Positions 55,030 through 59,118 of a DNA stretch of 59,118 bases are shown here, in pieces. Numbering within the stretch: the first letter of the stretch is position 1; each line of letters starts with the position of its first letter. The stretch covers positions 1 to 59,118 of the forward strand of contig MNVC01000014.1 of assembly GCA_001871435.1 (NCBI GenBank). Direction: 5' to 3'. The notes beneath the pieces were generated by a model that did not search any database, was not told the DNA's origin, and saw only the letters and a program-made list of their open reading frames with translations. Source of the DNA: Candidatus Magasanikbacteria bacterium CG1_02_32_51. GTDB taxonomy: Bacteria; Patescibacteriota; Patescibacteriia; Magasanikbacterales; UBA922. The position numbers were made by a program, and so were the translations under genes.

Positions 55030-58000
55030 ATGTCTGAGCCAACAAGAGGAAGAGGGGAAGAGTTTAGCCCTGAATTAGCCAAAGAAAGATTTGTAGAGTT
55101 GCATGACAATTTTTCTAAGAAATTCAAAGAATTGTCAACCAAAAGTGAACAGGTGACAAGACTTTCTTCAAGAGTTTTGGATTTATTAAAGAATGTATCA
55201 GATGATTTTGTTGAAAAATTAAAAAATAAAGTAGATTTGGCAAACACTTTGCAAGATATAACTTATGAATTGAATAATATTGTAGATTATCTTAAAACAG
55301 AAGGGGAAAACATAAATGTGGCTGATGTTGAACAAAAATTAGATTTTTTTGGAACAAATTTAGAATTGGCATTTAAGAATATTGAAAAAGAAAATATAGA
55401 GCATTTTGATGGTGATAAATTAGATTTTTTTGGAGGTAAATATTCAGGAAAATGTCTAAAAGGATCAGATGGAGAATTGATACCAGATGGTATTGGCAAA
55501 CTTGAGTTTGGTGACAATGTTGTGATAAATGTGTTTTGTGATAATGGTAGGTTTGTGACTGGAAATATTGAGAATGCCTCAATAGATAAATTTGATAGTA
55601 ATTTTGCAGGGTTTGTATATAAGGGTGGTGTAAATATTACTAAAGATGGTTGGATGCCAACTGGTGGCTCTTTGAAGAAAGATAACGAGACTCTGTTTGT
55701 TGAATTTAAAGATGGTAAGTTGTTTGATATAAAAAATGTTTATAATCAAAAATTAGAAAATGGAAATATTTATTCTGGAGGTTACAAAAAAGTTGGTGAT
55801 AAATTTGTATTTGATGGACCAAGTGGTCGTATGATAGTAGGAGATACCAAATTTTCAGGCGAATGGGAAGAAGGCAAATTTGTGGGTGGTAAAGTAGAAA
55901 ATTACAAATTGTTAGGTGTTTCATATACTGGAGGGTGTTTTATTGATAAAGACACTGGTGAATTGGTTATACACGGTGAAGGTGTTTTACAACAAGTTGA
56001 TGGTGCAAAAATAAATAGAACTTGGGAAAATGTTTTATTGTCTGATTATATAGCCAAATCATCAAGTAGTGATGAGGAAGAAGAGGTTGACTTAGATGAA
56101 GATCAAGAAGAACAAGAGACAGTAGAAGAGAGGGTGGTAGAAACTCCGAAGAAAAAAGGTTTTTTCCAAAGATTGTTCAACAAAGAAGATAGACAGGAAA
56201 TAAAAGAAAATATCAAAGTAGCGGGAAAAAATATGATCAAGCCTTTGCTTAATATGGCTTATAAAACAGCTACTTCTGTTTTTGGTGTGAAATTGGTTAC
56301 AGATTCTCTTGGTCTTTTGGTTGGCAAAGGTGACTATGCCAAGATGTGGAAAAATAAAAAAGAACGTGAGGAAATCAGAGAATCTTTTAGAGAAGCCTTC
56401 CAAGAAATATTATCAGAAAATTCTGAAACCGCACCAGTAGTAGAAGAAGCACCTGAGAGTGCTGTTCCTAGAGAAATTTTAGAAAAATTTGCTAAAGTGA
56501 ACGCAAAAATTGATGCTTCACAGGCTTCAGCCGAAGACAAAGCAAAATTGAAAACCCAATTGCATGAGATATTAGAGCAAGATGGTACGGCAAGAAAAGA
56601 AAACTATACTAGTGTCAAGGAAAAAGTAGCCAAAATTATTGAGACTTATACTGACAACAAACTTTCTTTGGTGACTGTTCTCAAAGATGCTTTGAATACT
56701 GTCGGTGTGGCTACAGGCTTGTTTGCTTTGCGTGGTATAGCTTATGCTGGGACTTCTGTAGTCGAAAGATTGAGAACACATAAAATAGAAAACAAAAAGA
56801 AAGATCTAGAAGGCAAAGAAAGTGAAAAAGAAAGTGCTATGAAAGATTTACTCCAAAATTCTATAGCAGAAACTTGGCGTGGTCTGACTTTTCAAGGTAT
56901 TAAGAAAGATGGAAATACATTATTTGAAACTTTTCGTGGTAACAGGAAAGATGGAAATACATCCAAACAAAGGGTTTTTGATTTTATCAAATCAGTTGGT
57001 ACAGTACTTCGTGGTTTAGGAATTTATGGTGTTGCTGTTGGAGATGGTATACCTGAAGCATTTGCTAGACTCAAAGATAATTTGGAGGTACATGATTTGG
57101 CTAGTACTGTTGGACATAATTTTGTAGACAATTTTGAAAGAGTTTTTAGTATTTTTGGTAGTAAAGATGAATCAAAAACAGAATTAGTAGAACAACGTGA
57201 AAAAGCCAAAACTCTTGCCAAGGGTATGGGCTTGGGTGCCAAAGCTTCTCCGGTTGAACAATTAGGTGGAGATCATACTAAAGTGAATCCTTTGAAAAAT
57301 GCTGTAGAAGTAATAAAACCTGAACCACAAATATTTTCTCTCACAGTCACCAAAGGTGGTAGTGCTTGGGGTACATTAGACAAGACTTTGACTAGTGATA
57401 GCGCGCCACAAGAATTCAAAAATATGTTTGCAGGTGACAAACAGGCGTTTGCACAGTGGCGTGAGAAGCAACTCTTAGATAATGGTTATAAGAAAGTGGA
57501 TGGGCACTGGGGTCATCCAATCACTGTACATGCAGGTGCCGAGATGAAAATTTCCAAAGGTGATGATGGACAGTGGCATGCTAAATATGATGAGAGTGTC
57601 AAAGGTAAGACTGAGAGTGGTAGGGTGTATGATACTATCCATAAAAACAATACTTTGCATTTTCAACAAACACAACAGGGTGAAATACCTGAGTCTAACC
57701 ATCCTATAAATACCGACGAAACTGCCAATATTGATACAAAACATAATATCTCTGATCAAGTACAAGATAGTAAAGGAGGTACTTATGTCTCAGAGGGTGT
57801 GACTGGTGGTACTAAGCCAAATCCTTATGAGAGTATGGATTCTAGTCAGGCAATAGATAGTACTACTCAAAACAATGTGGAGACAGTAGTTGCTACAGAT
57901 ACGAAAAGCAGTGTACCTGAAGCTACTGAGGTAGTAAATGACACAAAAGGAAGTATTCCAGAGACTCAGTCTGATAATAATGTAGTACAAGATAAAGTAG

Positions 58001-58758
58001 GGATTACAAAGATCAAAGAAGAAGTCGTCGTACCACAAAAAGGAGCTACAAAAGTTGTAGAACCTGTAACAGAGCCTGTAGAAACTACAAAACCAAGTGT
58101 AGAGGTGGGTATAAATGAAGGTCATACTCAAGTGGCGATAAATAGAGATGCGAAGGGTAATTATCAGATAGAAGTCACTGGGGACAAACTTAGTACACCA
58201 AAGGGTGAATTGATAAAAAAATATTTCCATCCTGAAGAGCAAGGACATGCTAGAGGAAAGGGAATTTTAGGTGACAAGGAACTCATGGAGCTAAGAAAAC
58301 TAAAAGTTTATGATGATGCGTATAGCAAGATGGTAGACAGCGGACAAAGCAATATTGGTGAAGCCAAGGCTCTCAAGTTGGAGATAAGAAAAATTTTGGA
58401 TACTCAAGCCAAACGTCTTGGTGAGGAAGGTGTACCTCAAGATTTCTTTGCTACAGATATGCTAAAGCGTTATGATTACAGAGTAGATACTATACTTGAA
58501 ACACCTCATGTAGACAATGCAACGACAACTATTCATGTAGCTGATAAAGAAATCATGATACCAATGAATCTATTTCCAGAAGAGATTATGGAAAAGTATG
58601 CACAAATGGTTACTAAATTAGCATTACAATTTGACAATTTGCCAGCAAGTCCGGCTAGAGATAATATTATAGAAGAATTTTCAAAAGCTCTCAAAGCAGG
58701 ACCTTCAGAACTGGAAAAGTTTGCTAAGCATTATGGAGTTTCCAAGAGTAGTAAATAG
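55030..58758 (+). CDS. Giant 1242-aa protein with MORN-like repeats, unknown
   Basis: Residues 1-130 are helical. About 133-340 hold repeated Gly/Tyr segments of MORN type (FGGKYSGKCLKGSDGELIPD, GNIYSGGYKKVGDKF, TKFSGEWEEGKFVGGKV, VSYTGGCFIDKDTGEL). About 346-370 form an acidic linker (SSSDEEEEVDLDEDQEEQE). About 370-720 are helical with moderately hydrophobic stretches (MIKPLLNMAYKTATSVFGVK; VATGLFALRGIAYAGTSVV) that could embed in a membrane. About 760-900 contain a small domain with LTVTKGGSAWGTLDKTL, perhaps LysM-like. About 900-1040 are low-complexity Thr/Val/Pro sequence, and the end is helical. There is no N-terminal signal peptide. MORN repeats often bind membranes or act as scaffolds, so a structural role is a guess. 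Confidence 0.72.
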   Translation: MSEPTRGRGEEFSPELAKERFVELHDNFSKKFKELSTKSEQVTRLSSRVLDLLKNVSDDFVEKLKNKVDLANTLQDITYELNNIVDYLKTEGENINVADVEQKLDFFGTNLELAFKNIEKENIEHFDGDKLDFFGGKYSGKCLKGSDGELIPDGIGKLEFGDNVVINVFCDNGRFVTGNIENASIDKFDSNFAGFVYKGGVNITKDGWMPTGGSLKKDNETLFVEFKDGKLFDIKNVYNQKLENGNIYSGGYKKVGDKFVFDGPSGRMIVGDTKFSGEWEEGKFVGGKVENYKLLGVSYTGGCFIDKDTGELVIHGEGVLQQVDGAKINRTWENVLLSDYIAKSSSSDEEEEVDLDEDQEEQETVEERVVETPKKKGFFQRLFNKEDRQEIKENIKVAGKNMIKPLLNMAYKTATSVFGVKLVTDSLGLLVGKGDYAKMWKNKKEREEIRESFREAFQEILSENSETAPVVEEAPESAVPREILEKFAKVNAKIDASQASAEDKAKLKTQLHEILEQDGTARKENYTSVKEKVAKIIETYTDNKLSLVTVLKDALNTVGVATGLFALRGIAYAGTSVVERLRTHKIENKKKDLEGKESEKESAMKDLLQNSIAETWRGLTFQGIKKDGNTLFETFRGNRKDGNTSKQRVFDFIKSVGTVLRGLGIYGVAVGDGIPEAFARLKDNLEVHDLASTVGHNFVDNFERVFSIFGSKDESKTELVEQREKAKTLAKGMGLGAKASPVEQLGGDHTKVNPLKNAVEVIKPEPQIFSLTVTKGGSAWGTLDKTLTSDSAPQEFKNMFAGDKQAFAQWREKQLLDNGYKKVDGHWGHPITVHAGAEMKISKGDDGQWHAKYDESVKGKTESGRVYDTIHKNNTLHFQQTQQGEIPESNHPINTDETANIDTKHNISDQVQDSKGGTYVSEGVTGGTKPNPYESMDSSQAIDSTTQNNVETVVATDTKSSVPEATEVVNDTKGSIPETQSDNNVVQDKVGITKIKEEVVVPQKGATKVVEPVTEPVETTKPSVEVGINEGHTQVAINRDAKGNYQIEVTGDKLSTPKGELIKKYFHPEEQGHARGKGILGDKELMELRKLKVYDDAYSKMVDSGQSNIGEAKALKLEIRKILDTQAKRLGEEGVPQDFFATDMLKRYDYRVDTILETPHVDNATTTIHVADKEIMIPMNLFPEEIMEKYAQMVTKLALQFDNLPASPARDNIIEEFSKALKAGPSELEKFAKHYGVSKSSK

Positions 58759-58788
58759 AAATTTTGGCAAATATAATTTATTTAGAAG

Positions 58789-58815
58789 AAATCTCCCTAA
58801 GGTAGGGAGATTTTT
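58789..58815 (+). terminator. Terminator after the giant protein gene
   Basis: AAATCTCCCTA and TAGGGAGATTT form an 11-bp stem with an AGG loop and a T-run, 31 bases after the stop codon. Confidence 0.92.
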
Positions 58816-58897
58816 GTTTGCTGTGGATATGTATTAGAGTCTATATAGACAGAATATGACCCTGAATAAGATGAGATACATCGTAGACACTTTTACC

Positions 58898-58934
58898 CTA
58901 CCAAGTAGATGCCGTAAGGCATCCAAAGTGGTAG
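58898..58934. repeat. Nested hairpin at the left end of an insertion sequence
   Basis: The outer arms CTACC/GGTAG enclose GATGCC-GTAA-GGCATC. It is 35 bases before the start of a transposase-like gene. The gap 58816-58968 shows no other feature. Confidence 0.6.
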
Positions 58935-58968
58935 AATAAAGGTGGTTAATTATATATCTCATTTAACT

Positions 58969-59118
58969 ATGGTCTACGAAAATTATTGGAAAAATAGGAA
59001 CAAAGGATTAATGGATAAATATACACGCTGGCGAAAGATTGCTAAAGGGTTGAAACTTAGTAAAGAGGCTCTCTGTAGATTAGAATGGATTATCTTTTAT
59101 GAAACTACAGCAGGGAAA
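58969..59118 (+). CDS. N-terminus of a probable transposase (cut by the window end)
   Basis: Fifty codons are visible: MVYENYWKNRNKGLMDKYTR, WRKIAKGLKLSKEALCRLEW, and IIFYETTAGK up to the edge. The RLEWIIFYETTAGK segment resembles the start of the HTH region of IS481/IS3-like DDE transposases from related bacteria, which continues with a helix-turn-helix for DNA binding. The catalytic part lies outside the window, so the call is tentative. Confidence 0.5.
   Translation, partial: MVYENYWKNRNKGLMDKYTRWRKIAKGLKLSKEALCRLEWIIFYETTAGK

Noticed and set aside
57475..58248. Minus-strand frames opposite the giant protein gene
   Set aside because: They are antisense shadows rich in Ile, Phe and Tyr with no motifs, created by the codon bias of the + strand gene.

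Overview
The window is AT-rich, compactly coded and almost free of Shine-Dalgarno sites. Most start codons follow a short U-rich leader, and several lie only 8 bases after a -10 box. UGA is a normal stop, because several operon joints are ATGA overlaps. Small genes of the four-helix-bundle (S23/IVS) family, very small toxin-antitoxin modules, a PEP synthase/pyruvate kinase pair and numerous short palindromes fit a Candidate Phyla Radiation (Patescibacteria, probably Parcubacteria-like) bacterium. That placement is an inference; the window contains no rRNA.

Layout. Bases 1-3.5 kb are a defence/mobile strip: a decayed and an intact REP-type tyrosine transposase, a lone HTH antitoxin, an MntA-HepT pair and an AbiEi-AbiEii pair. 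Bases 3.8-35.8 kb form a very large surface-glycan locus on the + strand. It contains a polymerase/ligase with TPRs, gmd-fcl (GDP-fucose), a CDP-glucose-dehydratase-like enzyme, two unusual fusion enzymes, a Wzx flippase, a GDP-mannose 3,5-epimerase-like enzyme, two GT11 fucosyltransferases, six methyltransferase-like genes, many glycosyltransferases, a complete GDP-D-glycero-D-manno-heptose cassette (nucleotidyltransferase, HAD phosphatase, GHMP kinase, SIS isomerase), ugd and galE. A Wzz-like protein lies apart at 53.8 kb. No initiating phosphoglycosyltransferase is visible. Bases 36.3-40.0 kb carry a two-gene restriction-modification system of BcgI-like architecture (nuclease-methylase fusion plus specificity subunit). 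Bases 40.2-45.4 kb carry pyk and a PEP synthase fused in frame to a lipoprotein-like tail.

Bases 45.4-50.5 kb hold an AbrB/RelE toxin-antitoxin operon with a clear operator, then a minus-strand block: tRNA-Asp, three broken tRNA copies (one with a 30-bp palindrome inserted in its D arm), a GIY-YIG protein, a 42-aa basic protein, a SprT-like peptidase, a candidate small RNA with an anti-Shine-Dalgarno loop, rplT-rpmI-infC, tmRNA and smpB. Bases 50.7-58.8 kb hold a membrane operon, including a PDZ protein that resembles an inactive HtrA, then Wzz, two helical proteins and a 1242-aa MORN-like giant. The left end of an insertion sequence is at the right edge.

The strongest recurrent pattern not explained by ordinary genes is a set of inverted pairs of short-period (7-10 nt) tandem repeats that bracket four-helix-bundle genes (5.9, 34.3 and 53.2 kb). 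The pattern also occurs around a truncated copy (41.7 kb) and as gene-less copies (7.5 and 47.6 kb). It looks like a small mobile or modular unit. A second layer is small perfect palindromes that sit inside coding sequences and tRNA genes.
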